The notes under the pieces were generated by a model. It was not told the origin of the DNA. It did no database searches and was given only the letters and a program-made list of their open reading frames with translations. A DNA stretch of 64,000 nt from Apostichopus japonicus (Eukaryota; Echinodermata; Holothuroidea; Aspidochirotida; Stichopodidae), in NCBI RefSeq assembly GCF_037975245.1, contig NC_092575.1:12947001-13011000 (forward strand), written 5' to 3'. Position numbers and translations under genes: made by a program. Shown piece by piece: positions 38,740 through 55,142 of this stretch. Each line of letters opens with the position of its first letter. Position 1 is the stretch's first letter.

Positions 38740-39146
38740 TGTGCTGCCATGTAGGACAGACAGTAGGCACAGCCATGTAGACAGTAGGCACTGCCATGTA
38801 CTGTAAGCAGTAGGCACTGCCATGTAGGCAGGGGGCACAGTAGGCACTGCCATGTAGACAGTAGGCACTGCTATGTACTGTAGGCAGTGGTTATAGTAGG
38901 CACTGCCATGTATGCACAGCACAGTAGGTATAGCCATGTGGAGAGTAGGCACTGCCATGTAGACAGTAGGCACTGCCATGTACAGTATACAGTAGGCACA
39001 GTGGGCACTGCCATGTAGGCGGGGGGCACAGTAGGTACTACCATCTAGGCAGGGGGCACCACCATGTAGTCAGTAGGCACTGCTATGTAGATAGTACTAG
39101 GCATTGCCATGTAGGCAGTGGGCACAGCAGACACTGCCATGGTCTG
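38740..39146. repeat. Minisatellite of ggcactgccatgtag units
   Basis: The core gtaggcactgccatgtagac, about 21 bases, recurs many times over about 400 bases. Interruptions such as tactgtaagca, ggcagggggcaca and tatgcacagcaca give unit lengths from about 20 to 45 bases. The array reads open in part on the minus strand as a repetitive MAVPTVY peptide, which is an artefact of the repeat. Confidence 0.9.
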
Positions 39147-40375
39147 CAGTGATAATCTCTTTTGATACTTATTCAGCCTAGCTGCATGAGCAGGATTTTG
39201 TAAGCAATAGCAGCTTTTGAAGTTATTTTGGCATTTCATTTGTCCAAAAATCCAATACTGAATCGGTAAGACCTAGATACTTAAAGGGGAAAGCAAATTT
39301 GACTGGTGAAAGAGGAACACATTATAATTGCACCCCCGTGAAATTTGAAAGCAATTGCTACATGACATTATTGAGATGTATTCAAAATTTGAAATTATCA
39401 CAGATTGTATACCGTGAGTGAACTTGGAACAAGCATGTGTGATTATTAAGTCATATGTAGTCGAACTCTGGTAGCAAAATTATTTTTTTTTTTGATATTT
39501 GTTTTGGGCATGCAGGATTCCAATTTTTATCTGAGGGGATGTAGAGTGAACCATTATCAATGACTGTAAGTGTATTCCTATGGAAAAGTGTCCATCAAGA
39601 CACAAAATAAATGTCAATTTAAAAGAAGAATATGTCAAAGAAATATTGTCAGTGTGCTTCTATCAGACACCACAGCTGTTTGCGTCCAGTTCACTTTTGA
39701 TACTCTCTCAACTTCAAATGCTGTTATCTGGAAAGCATTACTTAGAGGAATTGCATGCAGACTTCTCCATGCAGGATACTTAGAATATGCTCCTTTTCTT
39801 TCATATTTAAGTCAAAACTAAATTTTCCTCTTGACTAGACCTTAATTGGCAGAGGAAATATTAAGAGATAAGTCATGTGGGGTCCATGTAGGGGGGTTGG
39901 GGTCCATGCAGGGGGAGGGGGACTGGGAGGGGAATGTGTAACCTTACTATTTATTTTATACCCAATGTGCACAAGTATGTTCACTCTGGCCAAGTCGTTG
40001 GTGATAATATTTTTAGCCATCAGATAGTTGAGATATATTTAATATCCAGAAGGATTTAAAAAGTCACTGAAAATGATCCATGCTATACTACTTCATCACA
40101 TGACCCAAAAAGGGACAGGGGCTATAAGAAAGGACTGTCCCACCTTCCTGTCGTTTTTTTTTTTGTCCCTAGTGTTTTTTTTCAATTACAAATAGTGGTC
40201 ATTTCCTATCCATTCGTGCATTTAAATAAAATTTGAAAATGATAAGGTCATTTCTTTCCGCCCTACATTATTTGTTTTGTTCATAAAAAATCACTCAGAC
40301 CTTTACTTTTTACTATCAAATTTCCTTGAACCATGTTGCACCATAATAAGAACGCAGAGGAAGAAGGCGCTTTGG

Positions 40376-40721
40376 TTACAGTTCTCGATTTTCACTGTAA
40401 ATATTCGACGACTTCAGAAATGAGTTGAATCCGTACCCACCGCGTTTCGGGGAATCGATTCGATCACGATCCAAGTCTCTAGTTACCGTCTGACTCCGAA
40501 GTTCGAGGCTGCGGAGAGCGTCCTCGCGAATGCTTCTCCTCTTACCATAATTGTCTCTGATGAATGGATTTGGCCAAAAGCCGTTTAGGAGAAGACCGAT
40601 CTGTGAAGTGACATTTATGTCATCAATTTCCATTTTCTTTTTGTCCAGCTGATAAATTTTACGGATGTATGCGTGCAGATCGATGGACGTGCAAATTTTA
40701 TGACACATTTCCACCGATAAC
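40376..40721 (-). CDS. Candidate terminal exon of a nested antisense gene
   Basis: The product is not recognised. On the minus strand a strong acceptor (cttgttttttttaccccttcaag) is followed by a frame of about 115 codons to a TAA at 40376-40378. It begins LSVEMCHKICTSIDLHAYIR. Further on it contains GFWPNPFIRDNYGKRRS, where GKRR is the classic amidation and dibasic cleavage signal of secreted peptide precursors, and later DSPKRGGYGF. Base composition is richer in G+C than the surrounding intron. No upstream exon or signal peptide with matching phase was found; the minus-strand frame at 41307-41516 has a hydrophobic stretch and a GTAGGT donor but the wrong phase. Chance cannot be excluded. Confidence 0.35.
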
Positions 40722-42010
40722 CTTGAAGGGGTAAAAAAAACAAGATTGCTTGCAATCGGTTGACCAAATAATAATCCTTCCAATTGAACTAATATGTCCG
40801 GTGATAAGGTCACATGATCTCACTTGACCAATTACCAGCCTTTCTCTGATCCATAACAAAACTTCATCCTATACATGAAACTTGTTGGCCAGATCACATT
40901 TTCGTTGAGTTTTATTATTATTTCTTTTTCATTACTTTCTTGGTAATGCATATAAACTAGTATATGGCTGCAAAATAAAGTTTGTTACAAAAATGTCGCA
41001 ATTAGAGCCACAAGGAATGGATACATTTGGACAATTGGCAGTTTTTGTTGATAACTGTAGGATTTTACCGATCAACATAGGCAGTCATGATATATGTTAA
41101 TAATGCAGGACAAATGTTGGCTCACATCCTTCCCCCTCCCCCCATCCCCCTCCCCCCTCTGAGACTTTAAAGAAACCAAGATTTGAATATAAACACAAAG
41201 AGAATGACTCTACAAATCATGTGGAAGTGAATGAAAATTAATATCCCCAGCATTTTGGTTCATGTTTTTACACAATTACCAACAACGTTCTTTAAATTGC
41301 CTCCAGTTAAAACCTACCTCTCTGAGAAAAAAAATTTCTTTTGCGGGTAGCAAAAATTGAAACAGTTTTTGTTTGGATATTAATTAATGGCAAAAACAAG
41401 AGAAGACAGATTGCGTTTTTGGAAGAATGAATGCTAACGTGAAAGATGACTGTTAAATCCTTCAGAATACTGCCGGTTGCTATAGAAATAGCTGACCTGG
41501 ATGGTGTTCCTTTCATTTTTTCATATTTTTCTCACACAAGATTGTTTGTCCCTGGAGTATGAGATACCTCTAGAATACAGTATAATGTGTTGCCATTGCC
41601 GTTACAATCTGTATCAACATTTATCTAGATTCAGTGCTTCAAACATCTGAATATTTGCTTACGTTAAGACATTTCTGTTCCTCGGCAGTCAGACTTTCTA
41701 AGTAATTACTTTCACTGCGTAAAGTCAGAGCTGAATGTTGTTCTGCCCGGTAAATTATTACATTTCCACTGTCCTTGTCGTCAATATCAATTTGAAATTG
41801 ACATATCCTTTTTTTGAGTAAGACAAAAGAAATATTTTTGCCTTTTTTTTCTGGATATTTGCAGACAATTTATTTAATTTATTTGATTTGTTTAAGCTAC
41901 ATGCATCCCTTTCATTGAGATTGACTAATCATGCTAGAAGACAAACATCACATATTAAAAGAATAGCATTTGTAATTAGTTTGATATTAACTAGTACCAT
42001 AACAAGTTGC

Positions 42011-42395
42011 CATAGGCATAGGAGCCCAACTTGATTTGGGGGGGCTGTAACGACTTGCCCGAAAAATATTACCAAATTTTTCGCATGCTCCGCGCGCTCA
42101 ACATGTTAATGTGCATATCGTATAGGCATGCATCGGTTATTACATCGCATGCCAATAAAACACAATCATTTCCGTGTTATTACCCTTCCATATTGGTTAT
42201 AATTATTGGGGAAGTCATTATAATAATAATGATAATAATAATATCAGTTTAACCATTGAAAAACACATTGCAAATTATTTTTCTTTCAGTAGGTGCCCGA
42301 AAAATTCTCAGCATATTGCCCGAATTTTCACACAAATTTTTGGTTTGGGGGGCTGCACCCCCCCAGCCCCCCTACCCCCGCCTTCTACGCCTATG
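42011..42395. mobile_element. hAT-like MITE, 385 bp, with 8-bp target duplication
   Basis: It is flanked by CAAGTTGC on both sides (42003-42010 and 42396-42403). The ends are CATAGGCATAGGAGCC and, inverted, CATAGGCGTAGAAGGC. Subterminal G runs on the left and C runs on the right resemble those of the MITE at 34818-35182, so both may belong to one broad family. There is no transposase frame. Confidence 0.88.
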
Positions 42396-43490
42396 CAAGT
42401 TGCATTTGGAATAAATGGAGACAACCTTTTCCAGTTAGTTGACAAACATTGCTATGAAAGGGGCAGTCTGAAACAGTGTTAGAGCTAGGATGTAAAGAGG
42501 ATGGGTGGTGGGGGGGAGGGGAGATTTCATGATGTTAGTTGTTAGATATGCGTACATATGCCCGTTCCGAGATTTAGCACACATATAGTACATACAGCGC
42601 AGTACGCATGGTCAACCACTGCGACCAATACACACTGTGTATTGGAGCACTAACAAAGCCAGTGTTTTCTTTTTGGAAAGAATTGACCAATCACAGTTCT
42701 CCTTACAAAAATCAACAAAACTTCATAATATCCAGCTTGTTATTGGCAAGTTTTGAAAGTGAGAACATTCCTTCAGTTCATTGACAAATGTAATATGTTT
42801 TGTTATTTAATTCACTTTATTGTCACCCAGACTTTTGTTCATTAGAGTATATTTATCACACACAAAAGTTTTTCAAGCCAAAGAGAATTTTTCAACATTT
42901 TGGACTATTTTCTTCATTATTTCTTACTTTGAATTAAATTTATAAAATAAAAAGTAAATGATATGTGAATTTTTAATAATTTGCATTGTAATGGAAACTA
43001 ATTACCAACTGTAATTAGAGCCTGCTGCAAGAAAGATCTTTACTGGAATCAAGAAACAAATTTCATACATTTGTTGATAACAGTAATGTAATTAGTACAT
43101 GTATCTCACAGATGTTAAAGCCAAGGGAAAATTTTCATAAGTTTGGACTTTCCTTAAATTATTAGACAAAATCAGTCTGGTTATTAAAACTAATGCAGTT
43201 GTATAGCATATTAATGTTGTATAGTAATGGAACTTGACAACCGAACTAAACAAAAGTTCCTGCTCTAATGTCAAGCAGGGTAACATTTAGATTAAATATC
43301 AACCCAGGATCACAAAACCCTTCTGCATTGTGCATGGTGTATGTCACATGCAAGAGACATTGCAGTAACCAACGACCACAGTGAAATGCATGTAGATTTA
43401 ATGTAAATAAAAAGTGAGTCATGTTTCCCTGTTACAGACAACATGGCTCCAGTCGATTCTAAATGTCTTTTAAATTTTGTGCTTTATAAG

Positions 43491-43619
43491 GTTCCATGCA
43501 AGAGCACAACTCACCCGAGAGGATGGCTTACCAGAGCCAGCCGGAAGATGACTGGAAGAAGGTAGCAGAAGAAGCTAAGACAGCGAGACTAGAACAATTA
43601 GTGCCTAGATTGAAAAGAG
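43491..43619 (+). CDS. RIMBP2: RIMBP exon: linker after the coiled coil
   Basis: There are 129 bases, phase 1-1. The acceptor is ttttaaattttgtgctttataag; a nearby AG at 43438 gives a stop in the needed phase and is rejected. The peptide reads (G)SMQEHNSPERMAYQSQPEDD, then WKKVAEEAKTARLEQLVPRLKR. It is polar and partly helical with no named domain. The donor is GTCTGT, which is weak. The call rests on phase agreement with both neighbours and the long open frame. Confidence 0.75.
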
Positions 43620-44885
43620 GTCTGTAGAATATGGTTGAATTTAAAGTTACAGTTTATTTAGCTTGATGTTGTTTACAGAGGTTGATCTAAACAGGGTGCC
43701 AATAGTTTAATGCCATGAAACTGTATATATTTTAGCTTTTAAAATTGTATGATTTTAATTGAGTCAAACTTTGACACCCTCTGTTGTTTCCACAAAAAAA
43801 TTCATTAAAATGGATATTCAGGTGGCTGAAGTTGTTTGCTTAAATAACAAAATCTGCTGGAAATGTTCTGCATAATTGTCAATTCAGATCAAATCTTCGT
43901 AGAATATTGTTTGACTAAGATATGAATTTTCTAATTTTGCAATATTTTATAAATGCATCTGGCAACAGCAGAATTGGATGATGTCGTCATGGCAATAATC
44001 AGCCAAAAACGTGGGGATTTTTTTTTTTTACTTTATAAAATTTTTTCTCACTTATTCATAGAGGATTATACATTTCTGAGAACATTGACAGCTAAGCAAA
44101 CATTTTTTCCAAAGGTATCACATTGTAAGGATAAATCAACAAGAAGATTAGAATAGTCAAGGAGAACATTTGTTGAGCATCTGCAGTAATGACATCACAG
44201 GCCACCTACTGTGATCAACTTCCTTGAAGACGCAAGGGTTTAACCAGGCCAAATAGGTTTCATTCAATGATTCAATCAAAGATATCTCATAGTTATTGCG
44301 ATAGGTTTTTCAACTAGCAGTGTAGAATATTTTTTCCCTTTATAAAAGTCTGACATAACCTGCCAGACTGCCACCAGAATATCTCTTTAAGTAAAATGAA
44401 CTAGTGATGACAGTCTGCTTTTGATATTGCTGCTTTATCGCTCTGTTGTAAAACATTTAAGGCCGTCAATATTGGCTGGATCCAAATTGTAGCCGGCGAA
44501 AGAACTGCGAACAGTTCCCGAAAGTTCTCTCCAGATTATTCTCAGAAATGCAGATTGGGTTAAATTAGATATAAGTGACCACTTTGTTACTTTCTATCTT
44601 ATTTGGTTGCTAAGCTGCATGGTGATGGTTAACACAATATCCAAGTCCTCCGTAATCTGTAAATCTGTTTTATCTGTAAATAATGAAATGTGCCTTAGAC
44701 TCTTCTCTGACAAAGTGAAAAAAATATGCAATCCCTTCTCGATGTTTCGCACGTTTTCTTAGAAAATTATAGAACATTATTTTTCACAAGTAACATTCTG
44801 TACCCCCAGACTTGTGTTGCTGTATGTTACACGATTCTCATTTTTCGGGGGAAAAAATGTCAATTCTTATGTTTTTACATTTCAG
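43620..44885 (+). other. Intron, 1.27 kb
   Basis: AT-rich intron. No repeat or RNA gene was noticed. Confidence 0.65.
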
Positions 44886-44965
44886 AAGACCATTCTAGCC
44901 TATCTTCTTCACTTCAATCACACAAGTCTTCCAGCATAGCAAGAAAACAACCAGAAAATGGTGAG
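44886..44965 (+). CDS. RIMBP2: RIMBP exon: serine-rich linker
   Basis: There are 80 bases, phase 1 to 0, between acceptor tttttacatttcag and donor GTAAGG. The peptide is (E)DHSSLSSSLQSHKSSSIARK then QPENGE. Serine-rich sequence just before SH3-I is also seen in vertebrate RIM-binding proteins and is probably unstructured. The following exon starts in phase 0 with PDSGSEPEE, continuing the acidic/serine linker. Confidence 0.8.
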
Positions 44966-46789
44966 GTAAGGTTTCAATAAACTCTCAACTTTTTTTTTTT
45001 TACTTTGATGTAATGCAAATAAGCATCAGAGTAAAACTTCACATCCCAAAGGTTTTAATATATCTCTTGTTCCTTTTTCTTTCTTGTTCAATTTTGAGTT
45101 GACATTTTATCACATATTTCAAATCAGTGGCAGTATGATTACCCCTCGTAAATTTCACAATCACTTTGACCCGACCAACCGTCGAAATCCATTTGGTCAT
45201 CGTTCTTACACTGAAAATCTTTTGTCTCCATGACAACACGTTGTAGGTCGTGTGCTAGTTTTAAAGACAGTTCGGTCATCATCGGTCTCCCGTTAGTTAC
45301 TAATATCGCAGAAGGAATAAAACGGTTAAACGTCCATGTTTCAAAACGTCGTCAAGGTCTTTACTGAAGCAGATAAATTTGACATTGGGACTGATGTTCT
45401 CCTTGGATTTCAAATTTGTTTATATTTCCCTATCGAATTATTCTTCGTAAGACTCGTACGAATGTCAATGAGCATATGAGGAGACGGATAAAACCGCTGG
45501 GACAGATATTCTAGCAGAACTAGGGTGAATGGCTCAACAGCATTTGGAATCGATTATATGCTCGCTTTCTAACATGTTTAGAAGAGCTTAAAGAAAGTAT
45601 GACAGTCAAAATTGCAGACACAGGGTTCAAGGATTTGTCCTACTATTTAAAGTGAAATTTTTTCTTTCAACTTTAGATTTTGTAGGGTTTAATGCTGTGA
45701 AGTTCTTGGGCTGGCTGTGGCTTCAATAGTGTGAACATTTCATAGTACACAGAATTTACTTTCTACAGATGATATACTTGAAAGTTAAGCAAGCTACTGG
45801 ACAGACAAACATACAGACAGACTGACTGACAATAGAGTGGGACAGCTGCTGCTTTTAGAGATGAGCTCTAGTATCTTTAGTTCATTAAATTGATATGTGA
45901 AGTTTTATCAACTTAAATTGCAGTGAAGTTCTGGCGGCTGAAAGCATATGTGGTGTAGTATGTATAATATACGTTGAGCACTTCATCTAACTGAAAGACA
46001 AACAATCAGATGGACAGACAGACAGACAGACAAACAGCAGACTGATAAATAGAGTGACACTGTGTTGTCAGGTTTAGAGATAAAGTACTTATCTTCATGT
46101 AATTTGCTATGAAAAGCCAAGTCTGTAATTCATGTTCTTGATCAGCAATGATTGACCAAAAAGTATCACCAATCAACACTGTTGAGTTATCGTTATCGGC
46201 CGATACAGATTAGCAATAATTAATTATCCTTGTATTTTTAGTATTACTTTACATATATAAGTTACCAAGTTAGAGCAATAGATCTATTTTTCCATCGGTA
46301 GCAATCAAAGAGATCATGAAAACTCAATGTCCAGTCTAGCCTGATCTAAGCAAGTATATGAACCATTTCAGCAATATCTGTTAATAAGGAGTTAGTGTTC
46401 GAGGGTGGGGGGGCGGGGGGGGCAGGAAGGGGAAGCATTGGGACTTATAGTAACTGCTCCTCTGATTTGAAATTATCCTATTCTGGCAACACTTGTAATA
46501 TAATCTAGGGCTCTTGAGTTCATTTCAGATGTCGCTGAGTAGATTATAATTTTGGGGAAATATCCTCTTTTCCAACCTCTCCCACACCTCCATCCCCTCT
46601 CCACCCCACCTCCTACACACAGAGTAACTTGCACACCTTAGCCCATACTTCACTGCCTATTGTTTAATGGTTATTGGTCGCCTGTTTTCGGTTGATTGAT
46701 CAAGGATGTACCTAGCAGATTTATCACCCCGATATATCTTGTCACTGCCGATACCCTATTTACTTTATTGTCTCCTTTTCCACCCTCAG
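44966..46789 (+). other. Intron, 1.8 kb
   Basis: Contains a diverged pair of roughly 190-base repeats with gacagacagaca runs (45695-46100) and a G run at 46405-46421. It ends in a strong acceptor (cttttccaccctcag). Confidence 0.65.
45695..46100. repeat. Diverged direct duplication with GACA microsatellites
   Basis: Copy 1 (about 45695-45890) and copy 2 (about 45921-46100) share the order gtgaagttct, then a tetranucleotide gacagaca stretch, aatagagtg, and finally tttagagat with tatctt. The copies are much diverged, so the duplication is old or the two are members of one retroposon family. Confidence 0.6.
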
Positions 46790-47032
46790 CCCGACTCTGG
46801 AAGCGAACCAGAGGAATTACTGGAAGATGTCAGCGATAAGATAGATGAGGTCTTACTCTCGCGCTTACAGCCATCTTCTCTGTCCAGCGCGGGAAGCGCC
46901 ATCAGTAAACTTGCCGTATACGTCGCCAAGTACAACTACGACCCGTACGTCGATTCGCCGAACGATAACCCCGACTCTGAACTTCCATTGAAAGCCGGGG
47001 ATTACATCTACGTATACGGCGACCCAGATGAG
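46790..47032 (+). CDS. RIMBP2: RIMBP exon: SH3-I domain, N-terminal two thirds
   Basis: There are 243 bases (81 codons, phase 0-0) with donor GTAGGT. The first 40 residues are an acidic/serine linker (PDSGSEPEELLEDVSDKIDE...). SH3-I then starts at KLAVYVAKYNYDPYVDSPND, followed by ELPLKAGDYIYVYGDPDE. The ALYDY-type motif is AKYNYDP, and the long RT loop (SPNDNPDSELPL) is characteristic of RIMBP SH3 domains, which bind proline-rich peptides of RIM and calcium channels. The domain is cut at DE|DGFF, a natural place between the distal strands. Codon use is richer in G+C than in the coil exons. Confidence 0.98.
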
Positions 47033-48562
47033 GTAGGTCACCTTATACGACCATGTGGTCCCTAACAGACCCCTCCCACCTTTGGTTATTCATTATTCTT
47101 GCATACCATGGCAGAGTGGTGATAAGAGAAAGTTAGGAATATGCATAAGGACGGCTGGGTCATCTTTCAAGGGGACCCATTTACCTATAAAGATTCTGCC
47201 ATGGATTAAATCAGTAACTCATAATCTTTGTTCAATATACTGCTTTAAACTTTCCTTGGCAAACCTTGAAAGTTTTTGGTCTAATTTCCTGCGGAGATTT
47301 TTGTGGATAAAACTAATGTTCAGTTAAACTACAAAATCTGCAGTATGTTATCACTACATCATCACATTATCACTACATTATCACATGATCACTACATTAT
47401 CGCTACGTTATCATTTTGAGAGGTGACATGAGATTCTGATGAAACCAACCAAAGACCAGGCTTTAACAGTTACTTGCAGTTTATCCATCAGCTGTGACCT
47501 CATGCTTTAACAGTTACTGCAATTAATCCATCAGCTGTGACCTACAAAGAGTGGTGATCTCTTCCACGTTGTCTGTCTCATTAAGTAGATCTAGGAAACC
47601 CCCATCAGGGCTATTACGCATGTTAATGAGGGTCATTGAATATTCATGAAGGAAATCATTCTTAATCTATCCATTTATGAGATTTCCTGAGTTTAATTTT
47701 CCTAATGTGGGGAGGGTGACAGGTTGACTTGATTTATTAAACCGATAATCTCTGGCCTGTCACGCTAATCTGATAAGAAGAGCATCGCACTTAGCTAACG
47801 GAACAGAATCATCTAATTAACTCTCGTTGAATCTGTCAAAACAAACAAGGCCATTAAAAGAGAGAGAGAGCTTTGTACATCTTGCAGACTAAAAGGATAT
47901 TCCAGGAGTAAATTCAATTTATAATCTATAATGGCGGAACATAAAAATTCAAACTTCCTGGTGAAATTTGCATTAAACTGCTATGTACTATGAGTTTTTG
48001 GAGGTCACAGTGTTAGAAGGTGATATTTTCTGTACCGAAACTGAACTTGAAACAAACAGTTGTGATTTTGCAGATTTTTAGCAAGAAGAAAGATTTTTCT
48101 TTTCTTGAAAAAATTTGCATTCAGTTTTGTACTTTTATTATGATGTGAATGAATCCACCATATTAGTTAATATTTTGTATACTTTTTGCAAAAAATAAGC
48201 TCATGAAATAAAGCACATCAAGAGTGAGGTAGAGACGAAGGGAGTTTCGTACCATCAATGCGGAATATTTTTGTCTTCTCCAAAATAGAAAAAATGTGTC
48301 AAATTGTCTGCTTCTGGAACATTTTAGCACCTCAATATCGCACCATTTTATCTAGATGATTAGTGTTTGCAGATTTTCCAAAATATATTTTATAGTTCAT
48401 ACAACACAATAGAACAATGCAATCCATTGTTATGAGCTGTTTATACTGTACTGTGACTTCAAGCATTAAAACAAACATTATAATATCCTAAATATATTCA
48501 TCAATTAATATCAGCTATGAATATTAATGACGGAGCTGTATCTGTCTCCCTCTCTGTTTCAG
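47033..48562 (+). other. Intron within SH3-I, 1.5 kb
   Basis: Holds short repeats of atcactacatt (47348-47405) and a 45-base direct repeat ctttaacagttact...catcagctgtgacct (47459-47543). Otherwise AT-rich. Confidence 0.7.
47459..47543. repeat. 45-bp direct repeat, two copies
   Basis: Two adjacent copies of gctttaacagttact-gca-tt-atccatcagctgtgacct, with two small indels. A local tandem duplication; no function is suggested by the sequence. Confidence 0.85.
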
Positions 48563-48638
48563 GATGGCTTCTTCCAAGGAGAATTAATGGATGGCAGACG
48601 AGGATCGGTCCCGAGTAATTTCATAGACAGAGTTGCGG
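48563..48638 (+). CDS. RIMBP2: RIMBP exon: SH3-I domain, C-terminal third
   Basis: There are 76 bases, phase 0 to 1, acceptor ccctctctgtttcag and donor GTAAGT. The peptide DGFFQGELMDGRRGSVPSNF then IDRVA completes SH3-I. DGFF-x-GEL-x-DGRRG-x-VPSNF is nearly invariant in RIM-binding proteins. The SNF motif carries the conserved Pro-Ser-Asn-Phe of the ligand-binding face. A polyadenine run shortly after the exon (48712-48728) is intronic. Confidence 0.98.
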
Positions 48639-53236
<4,598 letters not shown>

Positions 53237-53284
53237 ATGACAGAATTTTAGATGTCTTGCACCAGAACGGTTCGCAAGCAGAAG
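53237..53284 (+). CDS. RIMBP2: RIMBP small exon after SH3-I
   Basis: There are 48 bases, phase 1-1, acceptor gatttatttttcag and donor GTAAGA. The peptide (D)DRILDVLHQNGSQAE follows directly on IDRVA. In vertebrate family members SH3-I is likewise followed by DD plus a short amphipathic stretch. Its length divisible by three and symmetric phase would allow skipping without a frameshift. Confidence 0.85.
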
Positions 53285-54211
53285 GTAAGAATGACACAGC
53301 TAGGTCACACTCTTTTGTAGGTTCCTCCGGTTATAAGGGCCTCACTCTCTCTCTTTCATTTAAACATGTGATATTACTTTGAAAAGATTCGTTAAATTTA
53401 TACGTTAACTGACCATTTTCGGCATTAAAATAAAGGGTAGAAGATCGAGGGGCAAGAAAAAGGTTGTGTACTTTACCATACTATATTTGATCAAATGTGC
53501 ACCATTCCTTATAAATCAGAACAGAGTTTTATAGATGATGATGACAGTTTATTCTCAGACAATCTCTCCCCCTCTCTCTCTCTCTCTCTCTCTGTCCACC
53601 CTACACTCCCTCACTTTGAAGTGGCAAGGTTTCATTAGCCCTAGGCATATCAAACAACCACTTGAATTATGTTACTTGTAATATTTCACACAATCTGTTT
53701 ACCCAGACTCTGAAGATAACCCATTTTCTTGCCCCGAAACCTGTATTAATTTTCCCAAAAGAGAAATCTTGCGTTCCATTTGTTGATACCTGATGTAAGA
53801 GGGCTCGGAAAGCAGGACGAGATGTTGCCATCGTTGAAGAACAATATTTAGTATCCAGCCATCGATCAATGGATTATCTGCTGATACTATTCCCAATCGA
53901 GTTGCAACAATTTTTCACTGCATTTTAGCCGATGAAAATAAAACTGCACTTTAATGTAACATATTCCCTGTAGAAATTATCATCCCAGAGAAACTTGAAT
54001 AATTTATAAGTGATGCTTGCCATCATCTCGTATCATATTCTTGAATGTGCTTTCTTTTTCTCCTCTCTTTTCTTTTTCTTTCTATTTTCTTCTTTTAATA
54101 TAATTCTTCTTTTTTTCTGCTTTGGTTTTGTTTTTACTTTCTGTGTTAGATCTCAGGTTTTTCTCCATGGTCTGTTTCTGTAATGTCCTCATTTTTCTCT
54201 TCGTATTACAG
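53285..54211 (+). other. Intron, 927 bp
   Basis: Contains a CT microsatellite (53570-53593). The 3' part is a long pyrimidine-rich tract ending in cttcgtattacag. Confidence 0.7.
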
Positions 54212-54289
54212 GAGATGTGATAAGTGATTTGTCATTTAACAGCAGCGATGAGACCGATGTAAAGAGGGTGCCACCTCTAGCATTTGCAA
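54212..54289 (+). CDS. RIMBP2: RIMBP exon: acidic linker, part 1
   Basis: There are 78 bases, phase 1-1, donor GTAAGT. The peptide is (G)DVISDLSFNSSDETDVKRVP then PLAFA. It is an acidic, serine-containing linker without a named domain, probably disordered. The exon is symmetric like its neighbours. Confidence 0.8.
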
Positions 54290-55142
54290 GTAAGTTGCCT
54301 GGAACATTCTGCCTCGAGTGATTTCTGTCGGTTTCTCGTGTCACGGCGTAAATTGAATCAGCCTCGTTGAGCGAAATTTGGATCTTCTCCTTCTTCCTCG
54401 TCAAGTATAGACTTATAGTATAGTACAGAATATAAATTAGATGTGATAGATTGCTTGGAAAAATTATTTACACCGAGGAATTCTTTAATTAATTGAATAT
54501 AACGTATCAATTGATTCAAGTTAGATTTTATTTTTCTAACACTTTTAAAATGCAGCTGTATTTTGTTTTTATCTCACAACTTGCAGATTTATAGGGCAAT
54601 ATTTTTTTTTTTTTTTTTAGCTTTTCTTTTTTAAAGAAGGCTTTTGATCTTAACATCCAGTCATAAAACCTTCTCTTTTTTTGGTGAAATTTTTCTTTTT
54701 TGTCCTCGTTCTTACCCTTTTCTTGCATCATGATATTTTCCTTCTAACTATGTTTTTATCCATTTTCCATTCAATTCCTTCCATTTGTCAATTATATTGT
54801 TGATTTCAAGATCAGTTATTAAGAAAATATTAATTATTTGTGATCATCAAATCAGACAAAATAATTTTCACCATTTAATAGAGGTTCAGACTAACCTAAA
54901 TTTGTACTGTTTCGTTTGTACTGTTTCCCAATACGTACGCATTCCCCAATATGAAAATGCTGTTCTTACATTCTTTCTCTCTTGGTGGTAAGACTCTAAA
55001 AGTCTGCAGTTGCATGACAATAAATGGTATCAAGTTTGCTGCCCTCATTCAGGAACTTTGCTATTACCCATTCTCTGGCAACCTTTCTCTCTCTCTCTCT
55101 CTTGCTACTACTCTCTCTTCCCCGATCTGTCCTACCACCCAG
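54290..55142 (+). other. Intron, 853 bp
   Basis: AT-rich with a run of 20 T at 54600-54620. Ends in a CT-rich tract (ctctctctctctcttgctact) and acceptor cctaccacccag. Confidence 0.7.

Larger units (their letters stand above)
31640..43490 (+). other. Large intron, 11.9 kb
   Basis: This is the largest internal intron. From left to right it holds a reverse SINE (31717-31934), a TTAA-flanked transposon with two broken genes and a nested MITE (32037-35597), a possible retroposon tail (about 37010-37240), a minisatellite of ggcactgccatgtag units (38740-39146), a possible nested antisense exon (40376-40721) and a second MITE (42011-42395). No plus-strand RIMBP exon is supported inside it. Confidence 0.65.

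Noticed and set aside
38731-38979. Minus-strand repetitive frame (MAVPTVY repeats)
   Set aside because: Translation of a minisatellite with variable spacers; no gene context.
41307-41516. Minus-strand frame with a hydrophobic stretch (NAICLLLFLPLINI) as signal-peptide exon for the nested gene
   Set aside because: Its donor leaves phase 1, whereas the candidate exon at 40721 needs two bases supplied. The hydrophobic stretch also lies too far from the start codon.
43439-43490. Alternative acceptor (ctgttacag) 52 bases upstream of the linker exon
   Set aside because: In the required phase 1 it runs into a stop codon before the donor.
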